DNA of 64,000 nt from Jhaorihella thermophila (GTDB lineage Bacteria > Pseudomonadota > Alphaproteobacteria > Rhodobacterales > Rhodobacteraceae), in assembly GCF_900108275.1 (NCBI RefSeq), contig NZ_FNVD01000001.1, positions 496,001 to 560,000 of the forward strand, given 5' to 3'. The position numbers and the translations under genes are program-made. The first letter of the stretch is position 1. Each line of letters opens with the position of its first letter. The notes under the pieces are model-generated. The model was not told the DNA's origin, did not search any database, and saw only the letters and a list, made by a program, of their open reading frames with translations. Positions 44,901-52,397 of this stretch are shown one piece after another.

Positions 44901-45400
44901 TAGGCGTCGATCAGCGCCCATTCCGACTGGTGCAGCACCGTCGAGGATTCGCCGGTATGGTCGTCGCCCATCGCGATCAGCACCCCGCCATTGGGCGAGG
45001 TGCCGGCCATGTTGGCGTGGCGGAAGGCGTCGCCGGTGCGGTCCACGCCCGGCCCCTTGCCGTACCACAGGCCAAAGACCCCGTCATAGAGCCCTTCGCC
45101 GCGCAGCTCGGCCTGCTGGCTGCCCCACAGCGCCGTGGCGGCGAGATCCTCGTTCAGCCCGTATTGAAAGGTGATGTCGCTTTCGGCCAGATACTTGGCC
45201 GCACGGGTCATCTGCATGTCCACCGCACCCAGCGGCGAGCCGCGATAGCCCGTCACCAGCCCGGCAGTGTTTAGACCGGCGGCCTTGTCGCGGGCCTTCT
45301 GCATCAGCATCAGCCGCACCAGCGCCTGCGTCCCGTTCAGCAGAACGGGGCTTTTCGACAGGTCGAACCGGTCGGTCAAGGAAATCTTCTGAGTGGTCAT
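41981..45400 (-). CDS. Indolepyruvate ferredoxin oxidoreductase, fused alpha-beta
   Basis: 1139 aa single-chain enzyme oxidising indolepyruvate and other aryl pyruvates to acyl-CoA with ferredoxin. The N-terminal pyrimidine-binding domain (LVTGYRGSPLGAVD near residue 48) and the TPP-binding domain (GIGCHFMVQWMDRNT near 455) are present. A [4Fe-4S] segment (CEGCGDCGVQSNC near 635, with SCNKDYSCLKGFCP) precedes the gamma/beta domain (VITGVGGTGVVTIG near 720) and a C-terminal DUF6537-type tail. Alphaproteobacteria use this fused form for aerobic aromatic and branched amino acid breakdown. Divergent from the LsrB-like regulator. Confidence 0.94.
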   Translation of the reverse strand: MTTQKISLTDRFDLSKSPVLLNGTQALVRLMLMQKARDKAAGLNTAGLVTGYRGSPLGAVDMQMTRAAKYLAESDITFQYGLNEDLAATALWGSQQAELRGEGLYDGVFGLWYGKGPGVDRTGDAFRHANMAGTSPNGGVLIAMGDDHTGESSTVLHQSEWALIDAYVPIVNPAGVQEILDYGIYGFALSRFSGLWVGLKTMKDTIEVTSVVDGRPDRMQLVRPEFDMPEGGLNIRLIDDRIAQEARIIDYKRFAAEAFSHANRIDRRVWGKPGAKIGLVAAGKNWLDLQHALELLHIDAAEAERLGITTYKVGQTWPLDMKGFHDWAEGLDLIVIVEEKRKLIEVQVKEAIFDDRRGRRVYGWYKGGAGSMHREELFPTRWALDPVMIAEKLGEILIEEGRDTDGIRAGLAALEEVRRNDNAENIATRLPYFCSGCPHNTGTKLPEGARAYAGIGCHFMVQWMDRNTLGFTHMGGEGANWIGEAPFSKRRHVFQNLGDGTYNHSGVQAIRAALAAGTNITYKILYNDAVAMTGGQPNEGGLTPQRIAAELRAMGVRHVAVVHDEKEPQDPKLYPGDVEFHTRDNLLNVERAFEKYEGVSAIIYVQTCAAEKRRRRKRGTFPDPDRRVFINPDVCEGCGDCGVQSNCVSIVPVETELGRKRAIDQSSCNKDYSCLKGFCPSFVTLEGAKLRKEVTVDLDLPHLPQPRLPQIEGTWNVVITGVGGTGVVTIGAVMAQAAQIDGKGAGMMEMAGLAQKGGAVHIHCRLANDPADINAIRVATGEADAVIGGDLVVSAGASTIGLMRTGKTGAVVNSHEIITGDFTRDTEFHLPVDRLELALQARLKDRLDLFDASELARATLGDSIFSNMMVFGAAWQRGLVPLSHDAIMQAIELNGAAVEANKRAFEIGRWAVLHPQEAAAILRPKVIELPKSLEEKIAFRTEHLTAYQGKRLAKRYRKLVDGIEDERLREAVAKGYHKVLAYKDEYEVARLLLDSRDKARAEFDGDFRMTFHLAPPILSGKDPEGRPKKREFGEWSLRLFRLLARMKRLRGTPLDIFGYSAERRMERGLIRQYERDVRRMLDLVKPETMDAAVALAELPLSIRGFGPVKKENAEKAAKRREELLMVLETGGEGVDKAAE

Positions 45401-45448
45401 GTGTCGCCTCCCAACGGCACAGATGTTCGCGCTCCCTGTCTTGATATT

Positions 45449-45467
45449 AGGTCATAAATCCTGACCT
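45449..45467. promoter_or_regulatory. Perfect palindrome AGGTCA-N7-TGACCT
   Basis: Located in the 170-bp spacer between the divergent indolepyruvate oxidoreductase and LsrB-like genes. Both 6-bp arms are perfect, and the site fits the LysR T-N11-A pattern (T at 45452, A at 45464). Probably an operator for the adjacent LysR-type protein or for a regulator of the oxidoreductase. Confidence 0.6.
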
Positions 45468-45570
45468 GCATAGGGGGATTCTGGTATTTCGGGATCGCAC
45501 CCGATCGTTTCGGCTTAAAAAGCACCAAACTTTCATATAGGGCGGAAAGCGGGAAACGAAAGTTGCGGAC

Positions 45571-46476
45571 ATGGACTGGGACAAGCTCAGGATTTTTCAC
45601 GCGGTGGCCGATGCCGGCAGCCTGACTCACGCGGGGGACAAGCTGAACCTGTCGCAATCCGCGGTCAGCCGGCAGATTCGCGCGCTCGAGGAAAGCCTCG
45701 GGACCACGCTGTTCCACCGCCACGCGCGGGGGCTGATTCTGACCGAACAGGGCGAATTGCTATTCGATGCCACCACGGCGATGGCCAAGCGGCTCGAGGC
45801 GGCCGAGGCGCGGATCAAGGACAGCGAGGAAGAGGTGTTCGGCCACCTGCGCGTCACCACCACGCTGGCCTTTGGAACGCTGTGGCTGGCACCGCGGCTT
45901 TCGGCGCTTTACGATAAATATCCCGACCTCAAGATCGACTTGAAGCTGGAAGAGCGCGTGCTCGACCTGCCCATGCGCGAGGCCGACGTGGCCATCCGCA
46001 TGAAGGAACCCAGCCAGGCAGACCTGATCCGCAAGCGGCTGATGACCGTGCGGCTGCGTGCCTATGCCTCGCGCGACTATCTGGAGCGAGCAGGAACGCC
46101 CGAGGCGCTGTCGGATCTGTCGCATCACCGCCTGATCAGCCAGAGCCCGGATTCGTCGCAAGTGTCGGCCGGGGCGCGCATGATCCAGCAGCTTCTTCAG
46201 CACGAGCCGCAATCGACGCTGACGGTCAACAACTATTTCGGCGTGCTTCAGGGGGTTCTCAACGATCTCGGTATCGGCGTCCTGCCCGACTATCTGACCG
46301 AGGAATTCCCCGATCTGGTGCGGGTGCTGCCCGAGTTCGAGTCCGCCGAAGTGCCGGTTTTCCTCGCCTACCCCGAGGAACTGCGCCATTCGCGTCGCAT
46401 CGCGGCATTTCGCGATTTCGTGCAGGACGAGGTCATCGCCCACCGCAAGCATCTGAAACAGCTTGGAAAACTCTGA
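45571..46476 (+). CDS. LysR-type regulator, LsrB/VtlR family
   Basis: 301 aa. The N-terminal HTH (residues ~3-62) matches the alphaproteobacterial LsrB/VtlR group very closely: MDWDKLRIFHAVADAGSLTH, NLSQSAVSRQ, and FHRHARGLILTEQGE. The C-terminal type II periplasmic-binding domain holds the effector pocket. There is no Cys, so the redox sensing reported for Agrobacterium/Sinorhizobium LsrB cannot operate the same way. In Rhizobiales this gene controls adjacent AbcR small RNAs, and a candidate sRNA follows here too. No ribosome binding site of note precedes the ATG. Confidence 0.9.
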   Translation: MDWDKLRIFHAVADAGSLTHAGDKLNLSQSAVSRQIRALEESLGTTLFHRHARGLILTEQGELLFDATTAMAKRLEAAEARIKDSEEEVFGHLRVTTTLAFGTLWLAPRLSALYDKYPDLKIDLKLEERVLDLPMREADVAIRMKEPSQADLIRKRLMTVRLRAYASRDYLERAGTPEALSDLSHHRLISQSPDSSQVSAGARMIQQLLQHEPQSTLTVNNYFGVLQGVLNDLGIGVLPDYLTEEFPDLVRVLPEFESAEVPVFLAYPEELRHSRRIAAFRDFVQDEVIAHRKHLKQLGKL

Positions 46477-46497
46477 GCCATGCAAGAGACGCATGGC
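46477..46497 (+). promoter_or_regulatory. LysR-box-type palindrome GCCATGC-N7-GCATGGC
   Basis: A perfect 7-bp inverted repeat with a 7-nt spacer that starts at the base after the LsrB-like stop codon. It contains the LysR pattern T-N11-A (T at 46481, A at 46493) and ends about 20 bp before a -10-like CATAAA (46517-46522). This is the arrangement expected for activation of the following sRNA by the LysR protein. It could also form an RNA hairpin at the end of the lysR message. Confidence 0.6.
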
Positions 46498-46523
46498 GGC
46501 TTTGCCGCACCTGCGACATAAAA

Positions 46524-46645
46524 GACCTTGCGCGGTCGGCATGTGCCACCTAAATGAGCACTCGAAGGCGATGGCGCCTGATTGCGCATCATCTTCATAC
46601 CTCCCTGTTGGACTTTGGCCGGGCTTGGTTCCCGGCCTTTTTTTT
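46524..46645 (+). ncRNA. Candidate AbcR-type (alpha-r15) trans-acting small RNA
   Basis: About 117-122 nt, from a predicted start shortly after CATAAA (46517-46522) to a rho-independent terminator. It shows a short 5' stem (GACC 46524-46527 with GGTC 46534-46537), a bulged stem GATGGCGC/GCGCATC (46570-46590), then an unpaired stretch with the anti-Shine-Dalgarno core ACCTCCC (46600-46606) and finally the terminator. Length, three-part layout, exposed CCUCC and position directly behind a LsrB/VtlR gene all match AbcR RNAs, which repress ABC-transporter mRNAs through Hfq. Identity is inferred from these features; exact ends are uncertain. Confidence 0.62.
46617..46645 (+). terminator. Rho-independent terminator of the candidate sRNA
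   Basis: GGCCGGG (46617-46623) pairs perfectly with CCCGGCC (46631-46637), loop CTTGGTT, followed by eight T. It is 140 nt beyond the lysR stop, too far for a simple gene terminator and typical for the end of an independent RNA. The rest of the 341-bp gap to 46817 (46646-46817) holds nothing I can name. Confidence 0.9.
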
Positions 46646-46817
46646 GCCCGCGGACGTGATCTCGGCTCTGTTTGCGGCTCTGGAGCACCCGGCAATCGCC
46701 TGCGGGCCGCTCACGCAGCGTCTGCGATCAAGCAAGTTTATTTTGTTTTGGCTCCGTAAACTGGCTTAACTGCCGTGGACCGTTTGAGTTCAATTCCGCG
46801 AAGGCCCGACCAACCAA

Positions 46818-49088
46818 ATGATTTTTCGTCTGCTCGTCGTTTGTGTCCTTTCCATCGCCGCGCTGCTGCCAGCCTCCTCCGACGCTCAGGAGAGTTCGGG
46901 GGCGGCAGAGATGTCTTTGCTAGAACAACTGCCTGAACCTCTGACTCAGGAGGCGATCCACGAAATGGTCGCCCGCATGTCCGACGACGAGGTGCGCGCC
47001 CTTCTGCTGGCGCGGCTGGATGCGGTTGCGCAAGGAAACGCCGGCCCGGCCGCCGAGCGCAAGCCACTGCCGATCCGGATCCGGGACACGGCGCTGGCGA
47101 TGGGGGCATCGTGGTGGGATGCCATTGCCAGACTTCCGAACCTCATTTCAGCGGAAAGTCGGGCAGTCGCAAACTTCGCCGAGAGATTCGGGCCTGCCGG
47201 GCTGGCGCAGCTTTTCGCCTACATCCTGGGCGCGCTGGCGGTGGCGCTGGCGGTGGAATGGCTCTCCGTGCGGCTGCTCGGGCGGTTTCGCAGGATCGAA
47301 ACGGGCACCGAAACGCAGGACCTGTGGGGCGCGGTGCGCTATCTGGTTCGCCGCTTCATGCACGAACTCGTCGGGCTCATCGCCTTCTATGTGGTGTTGC
47401 GAATCTTCGGCGCGCTGCTGTTCAGCGAACAGCAGCTGGCCTTTGCCGGCCCCTTCGTGATCTATCTGATCTGGATTCCGCGCCTGGGGGCGGCGCTGTC
47501 ACGGCTGGTGCTGGCACCCAATCGTTCGGATCTGCGGCTGATCAACGTCAACGACCGCTGGGCGCGCTATCTGCACCGCAACCTGATCGGGTTGTTCCTG
47601 CTGGGTGGCTTCACCATCTTCCTTCTGCATTTCAACGCCTCCAACGGCGTTCCGAACGCCGAGGTCCGGATCGGGTTCTGGCTGAATACGGCGGTGCATC
47701 TCTATATCATCCTGATTGCCTGGACCGCGCGCGAAGGGCTGACGGACATGATGCGCGGCACCGACCCGGACCGGACCGAGTTCGACGAGACGGTGGCGCG
47801 TCTCTATCCGAAATTCGCGATCGCGGTGTCGGTCGTGATGTGGCTGGTGGTCGAAGCGATCGTGGCCGCCGGATCGCCGGAAATGGTTTCGCTGGTCATG
47901 CAGGGGGCCAGCTATGTCACGATGTTCTGGCTGCTGATGGCGCCGGCGCTGAACACGCTGATCCGGGGGCTGGTGCGGCATCTGGTGCCACCGATGGCGG
48001 GCGAAGGCAAGCTGGCCGAAGAGGCCCATCGCGCCACCAAGCGCGGCTACATCCGCATCGGGCGGATGCTGGCGGCGGTGTTCGTGATCCTGATGGTGGC
48101 CAAGGAATGGGACGTTTCGCTGATCGACTTTGCCGGCACGGGTGAATCCATTGGCTCCAAGTTTGTCGTGGCGCTGTTGATCCTTGCGGCGGCCTATGTC
48201 GCCAACGAAGTCGTGTCGCTGTGGATCAACCGAAAGCTGGCCCGCGAGCAGACCGCCGCCGAGGTGCCGGATGTGGACAGCGGCGGCGAAGGCGGCGGGG
48301 CCGGCGGGTCGCGGCTGGCGACAGTCTTGCCGCTCTTGCGGGTATCCGCCTCGGTCACGATCGCGGTTCTGGCCATTCTGCTGGCATTGGGCGAGGTCGG
48401 CATCAACATCACTCCGCTTCTGGCCGGCGCCGGCGTCGTCGGTCTGGCCGTCGGCTTTGGCGCGCAGAAGCTGGTCAGCGACATCGTCGGCGGCATCTTC
48501 TTCCTGATCGACGACGCCTTCCGCATCGGCGAATAAGTCGATGTCGGCGGCACCACCGGCACGGTGGAGAAGATTTCGATCCGGTCGATGCAACTGCGCC
48601 ACCATCGCGGGCCGGTGCACACCATCCCCTATGGCGAGATCCAGAAGCTGACCAACTACAGCCGCGACTGGGTGATCATGAAGCTCAAGTTCACCGTGCC
48701 CTTCGACACCGATCCCAACAAGGTCAAGAAGATCTTCAAGAAGATCGGCGCCGAAATGATGCAGGATCCGCTCTACAAGGACGATTTCATCGAGCCGTTC
48801 AAGAGCCAAGGCGTGTTCGACATCGACGACGTGGGCATGGTGATCCGCGGCAAGTTCATGGCCAAGCCCGGCACCCAGTTCACCATCCGCAAGGAGATCT
48901 ACAACCGCGTCAAGAAGGCCTTTGCCGAAAACGGCATCGAATTCGCCCGGCGCGAGGTGCGTGTGGCGATTCCGGGCCTGGATCAGGCCGAACACCTGTC
49001 CGAGCAGGAAAAGGAGGCGATCGCCGCGGCCGCGGCCGGGACGGTCCAACAGCAGACAGAGCCGGACCAGGGCGGCGAGAAGAAATAG
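46818..49088 (+). pseudogene. Mechanosensitive channel MscS family gene interrupted by an in-frame stop
   Basis: Without the stop this would be 756 aa: signal peptide (residues ~1-24), a long multi-pass N-terminal membrane domain, the MscS pore helix region (ITPLLAGAGVVGLAVGFGAQ near residue 540) and the cytoplasmic beta/alpha-beta domains. TAA at 48534-48536 (codon 573) falls in FRIGE-stop-VDVGGTTG, where relatives have Tyr, so one base change from TAC or TAT explains it. The same frame continues intact to 49088. The first piece keeps the pore but loses the vestibule. Sequencing error or readthrough cannot be excluded. Confidence 0.82.
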
Positions 49089-49143
49089 CCTGGAGAAATC
49101 GCATCCGCCCGCCCCCGTCCCCTGCCGGGCGCGGCCGCGGGCT

Positions 49144-50043
49144 TCATTCGGCGCTGGTGTCGTCCGACATGTCGATCAGCGCGCCGTTGAACTCGGCCCC
49201 CAGGATCAGGATCGCGGATATCAGATACAGAAAGATCAGCGCCGCCATCGCCCCGGCCAGCCCCGCATAGGTGGCCGAATAGCTGCCGAAGGCGGCGACA
49301 TACCAGGAAAAGGCCCGGCCCGCCGCCATCCAGCCCAGAATGGTCAACGCCACCCCCGGCAGGATCTGGCGCAGCGAATGACGCCGGGCCGGCAGCCAGT
49401 AATGGGCGGCCAGAACCATGATTACCGGCATCGCGTCGATCACGATCACGCCGAACCCGCCGCGCGCCAGCCAGTCGAGCGCGCTCCAATCCAGCTGCTC
49501 GACCGCCAGCCGGGTATAGAGCGACCCCGCCACAGCCAGGGCGCCTGCGGCAAGCACGGCGACCGCCCCCAGCAGGACGAAGGCCAGGCACAGCGCGCGG
49601 GTCTTCAAATAGGGCCGCGTGTCGATGTCGTGATAGGCGCGCGTCATCGCCTCGCGCACCGCGTCCACCCCGTTTGAGGCAAAGAACAGCGTGAGCAGCC
49701 CGCCCACGGTCATCAGGCTGGTATTGTCCGCCGCCAGAACCCTGCGAAGCTCGGCCACGATCGGCGCCTGGATCGCATCGGGCCAGGCGCCAAAGATCAG
49801 CTCGGCCGTTTCATTCAGCGCCTCGCGGTCCTCGACATAGGTCACGATGTCAAAGTGGCCGGACAGGAACCCGCCGAGCGCGACCACGAACAGGATGAAC
49901 GGAAACAGCGCCAGCATGATCGACATGGCGACATGGCTGCTCAGCACCCAGCCGCCCTTGGCGTTGAACCGGCGCAACGCCTCGACCGCCGCGCGCAGCG
50001 GCCGCGCGACCAGTCGCGGAAGGCGAGGATCCCGGTCGATCAC
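49144..50043 (-). CDS. YihY/BrkB-family inner-membrane protein
   Basis: 299 aa with about six membrane segments. FNAKGGWVLSSHVAMSIMLALFPF near residue 25-50 and the FFASNGVDAVREAMTRAYH segment near 135 are typical of the family once misnamed ribonuclease BN. The function is not settled; a transport or envelope role is assumed. It starts with GTG at 50043, overlapping the stop of the AI-2E-family gene by 4 bp (GTGA). Confidence 0.9.
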   Translation of the reverse strand: MIDRDPRLPRLVARPLRAAVEALRRFNAKGGWVLSSHVAMSIMLALFPFILFVVALGGFLSGHFDIVTYVEDREALNETAELIFGAWPDAIQAPIVAELRRVLAADNTSLMTVGGLLTLFFASNGVDAVREAMTRAYHDIDTRPYLKTRALCLAFVLLGAVAVLAAGALAVAGSLYTRLAVEQLDWSALDWLARGGFGVIVIDAMPVIMVLAAHYWLPARRHSLRQILPGVALTILGWMAAGRAFSWYVAAFGSYSATYAGLAGAMAALIFLYLISAILILGAEFNGALIDMSDDTSAE

Positions 50044-51110
50044 TGCGGTTCTCCGGCGGACTGGATGCTTTCGGCCAGCGTAGTCCAGATCGTGACGAAC
50101 AGACCGGCAAGGACCGGCCCCAGGATCATGCCGGACGCCCCGAACATCGCCAGCCCGCCCAGCGTGCTGACCAGGATGATGATGTCATGCAGCCGGGCAT
50201 CCCGCCCCACCAGGACGGGACGCAGCAGGTTGTCGATGGTCGATACCACCGCCGCCGCCCAGACGGCCACGCCCACGGCCGCCGCATAGTCGCCCTTGGC
50301 GCCCAGGTAGATCGCGCCCCCGAACAGGACGAAGGGCGCCCCCAGCGCCGGCAGAACGGCAAAGACCATCATCACCACCGCCCAGAAGGCCGACCCCGGC
50401 ACGCCGGCGGCCCAGAAGGCCGCCCCGCCGAGCGCCCCCTGGATGATCGCGATCAGCAGCGTACCCTTGATCGTGGCACGGCTGATCGACATGATCCGGT
50501 CGTTCAGCGTTTCCTGGGTCTCCGGTGCCAGCCCGGTAAAGCGCAACAGCTGCAGCAGGATGGGCGTGTCCATCTGCAGAAAGAAGAACAGCGAATAGAA
50601 GAATACGAAGAGCTTGAGGAAAAAGGTCGCCGCGCCCAGCGTCATCGAGGAAAGCGACGAGACAAAGAACGCGGCCATCGCCTGGATCAGATCGCCCAGC
50701 TTGTTCAGAACCCGCGGCCAGAGATCTTCGACCCTGCCCTTCCATGGCAGCCAGTCGGGCACCATCCTGTCCCAGTCGGTTTCGTTGAACCGGATCGCCA
50801 GCTGCCCCACGCCGCGCGCCATCGAATCCGCCTGTGACACGGCGACGGCAATCAGTCCGATCAGCGGCAGGATCACCAGCAGCAGCATCAGCACCAGTGA
50901 GATCCCGGACGCCACCGACCTGCGCCCGCCCAGCCGGTCGGCCAGCCTTGCGTTCATCGGATGCACCATCGCGCCGGTGATGGCCGCCAGCACCAGCGGC
51001 TCCAGCAGCCCCCGCGTCATGTTGAACACCACGACCGAAATCAGAACCGTCGCCGCAAGCAGCGCGGTCCATCGCAACGATTCGGCGCTGAAGGGCTGGG
51101 CGGGTTTCAT
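50040..51110 (-). CDS. AI-2E family transporter (PerM/YdiK type)
   Basis: 356 aa from ATG 51110. It has about eight membrane helices with the family pattern: two N-terminal helices (LLAATVLISVVVF, LEPLVLAAITGAMVHPMN), a central extra-membrane region (~100-150), and the C-terminal PALGAPFVLFGGAIYLGAKG segment. Members include putative autoinducer-2 exporters and Na+/H+-type antiporters, so the transported substrate is open. Coupled to YihY downstream; divergent from the coiled-coil gene. Confidence 0.88.
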   Translation of the reverse strand: MKPAQPFSAESLRWTALLAATVLISVVVFNMTRGLLEPLVLAAITGAMVHPMNARLADRLGGRRSVASGISLVLMLLLVILPLIGLIAVAVSQADSMARGVGQLAIRFNETDWDRMVPDWLPWKGRVEDLWPRVLNKLGDLIQAMAAFFVSSLSSMTLGAATFFLKLFVFFYSLFFFLQMDTPILLQLLRFTGLAPETQETLNDRIMSISRATIKGTLLIAIIQGALGGAAFWAAGVPGSAFWAVVMMVFAVLPALGAPFVLFGGAIYLGAKGDYAAAVGVAVWAAAVVSTIDNLLRPVLVGRDARLHDIIILVSTLGGLAMFGASGMILGPVLAGLFVTIWTTLAESIQSAGEPQ

Positions 51111-51157
51111 GCTGGCTCTGACCAATCGTCACATGGCGGGACAACCACGACAAGAAC

Positions 51158-51185
51158 GTTGCACGACAAGCGTTTACGATGCAAC
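51158..51185. promoter_or_regulatory. Divergent promoter with inverted repeat GTTGCA-N16-TGCAAC
   Basis: Located in the 142-bp spacer between the AI-2E-family gene and the small coiled-coil gene. The arms 51158-51163 and 51180-51185 are perfect. TTGCAC (51160-51165) and CAACAT (51182-51187) could serve as -35 and -10 for the plus-strand unit. CACATGGCG also occurs twice nearby (51130 and 51190 regions). Confidence 0.35.
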
Positions 51186-51252
51186 ATCTCACATGGCGAA
51201 AGACGCGCCGCAACGGCGCCGTCATCCCTTGCAGCGAAACTGGAGCAAAAAG

Positions 51253-51492
51253 ATGAGCGACCTCGACGACTGGCTGGAAACCCTGAAACAGATGCGGGAC
51301 GAGGCACGGCTTCAACTGCACCTCGGCACAAAGGAAGCCCAGGAAGAATGGGAAGAACTGATGAAGGAGTGGGTCAAGTTCGCCCGCGAGGCGCAACTGG
51401 AGAAATCCGCCGAGGAAGTCGGCGAAGCCGCCCGCGAACTGGGGCTGCGGCTCAAGGCCGCCTTTGACCGGATGCGCAAACGCGAGGGCTGA
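51253..51492 (+). CDS. Small charged coiled-coil protein of unknown function
   Basis: 79 aa, very rich in Glu, Lys, Arg and Leu, predicted as almost continuous helix (LDDWLETLKQMRDEARLQLH, then EEWEELMKEWVKFAREA). No signal peptide or membrane segment. I do not recognise a named family. It starts at ATG 51253 with GGAG 8 nt upstream and leads a plus-strand unit with a DUF883-like tail-anchored protein and a holin-like membrane protein, so a partner role at the membrane is likely. Confidence 0.75.
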   Translation: MSDLDDWLETLKQMRDEARLQLHLGTKEAQEEWEELMKEWVKFAREAQLEKSAEEVGEAARELGLRLKAAFDRMRKREG

Positions 51493-51545
51493 GCTCCGCG
51501 GGTCGGCGCACCTTTTGGCGCATCTGAAAACGGAGGCACGGGTCG

Positions 51546-51884
51546 ATGGTGACCAAGGCCGAACTCGAGGCGGAACTGGCCGAACTGAAACGCGAACTGG
51601 CCGAGCGCGAGGCCCAAGAGGCCTCTGCCCGGCAGGATGCGCCGCAAGAGCGGACAGAGCAGACCGAAACCGACGAGAAAATCGCGGCGGCCTCGGTCGA
51701 TCAGATGCGCGAGTCCCTGACGGAGGCGCTGAAGTCGCATGGCGTGGACCCGGCGGATCTCGACCTTGACGGTCTGTGGAAACAGCTATCCGACGACATC
51801 GCCGACCTTGCCCGCCAGCGCCCCGCGCTGACCGCGGTCACGGCCTTCACGCTGGGCTTTATCCTGGGGCGTGTGTCGAAATGA
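51546..51884 (+). CDS. ElaB/YqjD (DUF883)-like tail-anchored protein
   Basis: 112 aa. The N-terminal half is a charged coiled coil (KAELEAELAELKRELAERE). The C-terminus is a single hydrophobic, glycine-containing segment (AFTLGFILGRVSK) that would anchor it in the inner membrane. This resembles the ribosome-associated YqjD/ElaB proteins of E. coli, and a YqjE-like gene follows with a 4-bp ATGA overlap. Similarity is by architecture, not clear sequence identity. Confidence 0.75.
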   Translation: MVTKAELEAELAELKRELAEREAQEASARQDAPQERTEQTETDEKIAAASVDQMRESLTEALKSHGVDPADLDLDGLWKQLSDDIADLARQRPALTAVTAFTLGFILGRVSK

Positions 51885-52363
51885 GCGCAAGGAACAATCG
51901 CATGACGCGCATCAGCCGCAACATCCACATTCTTTTGCGCACGGAACGCATGATCGCCCGGCGCCAGACGGACATGGCCCTGCGTCAGGCCGGGCTTTAC
52001 GCCTTTGCCGGTCTGGTGGCGCTGATCGGGCTGGTCATGCTGAACGTGGCGGCGTTTCATGCGCTGCAGGAGCGGACCACCCCGCAGATGGCCGCGCTGA
52101 CCGTTGCGGCGGGGAATTTCGTGCTGGCTCTGATCGTGATCTATGTTGCCGGTCGGACGAAGCCGGGCAAGGAACTGGAGCCGGTGATCGAGTTGCGCGA
52201 CCTGGCCATGTCCGAAATAGAAGCGGACGTGGAAAACGCGATCACCGAGGCGCGCGAGTTGTCGGAGAATGTTCGTCGAATTGCGCGCGACCCGCTGGGA
52301 TCTGCGCTGCCGGCCATGCTGGCGCGACTGCTGCCGATCCTGCTCGGCAGCCGCAAGAAGTGA
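51881..52363 (+). CDS. Phage-holin-superfamily membrane protein (YqjE/DUF1469-like)
   Basis: 160 aa. Two membrane helices (GLYAFAGLVALIGLVMLNVAA near residue 40 and TVAAGNFVLALIVIYVAG near 75) follow a basic N-terminus and precede an amphipathic, acidic helix. Start at 51881 overlaps the upstream stop (ATGA). The pair with the preceding gene parallels yqjD-yqjE, an RpoS/stress-linked module in E. coli. No other phage gene is present, so this is not a prophage lysis gene. Confidence 0.8.
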   Translation: MSARNNRMTRISRNIHILLRTERMIARRQTDMALRQAGLYAFAGLVALIGLVMLNVAAFHALQERTTPQMAALTVAAGNFVLALIVIYVAGRTKPGKELEPVIELRDLAMSEIEADVENAITEARELSENVRRIARDPLGSALPAMLARLLPILLGSRKK

Positions 52364-52397
52364 TCTTGAATTGCCTATTTCAGCGGGAGACCATCCG

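Noticed and set aside
41729-45274. Very long open frame on the plus strand opposite the indolepyruvate oxidoreductase
   Set aside because: It is a GC-rich antisense shadow: low-complexity, His/Arg/Gln-rich translation, no ribosome binding site, and fully covered by a well-recognised gene. Similar antisense frames at 15147-17684, 20323-22734 and 27219-29777 were dropped for the same reason.
46524-46645. 6S RNA, SRP RNA or tmRNA as identity of the small RNA
   Set aside because: It lacks a long closing stem with central bubble (6S), the SRP GNAR tetraloop region and any tRNA-like ends, and it ends in a rho-independent terminator with an exposed CCUCC.
48534-48536. Programmed recoding (selenocysteine or pyrrolysine) in the MscS gene
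   Set aside because: The codon is TAA, which is not used for Sec or Pyl insertion, and relatives have an ordinary Tyr there. Mutation or sequencing error is simpler.
51881-52363. Holin-like gene as a prophage remnant
   Set aside because: No lysin, integrase, capsid or tail gene is near, and the gene pairs with a DUF883-like protein in a chromosomal stress-type unit.
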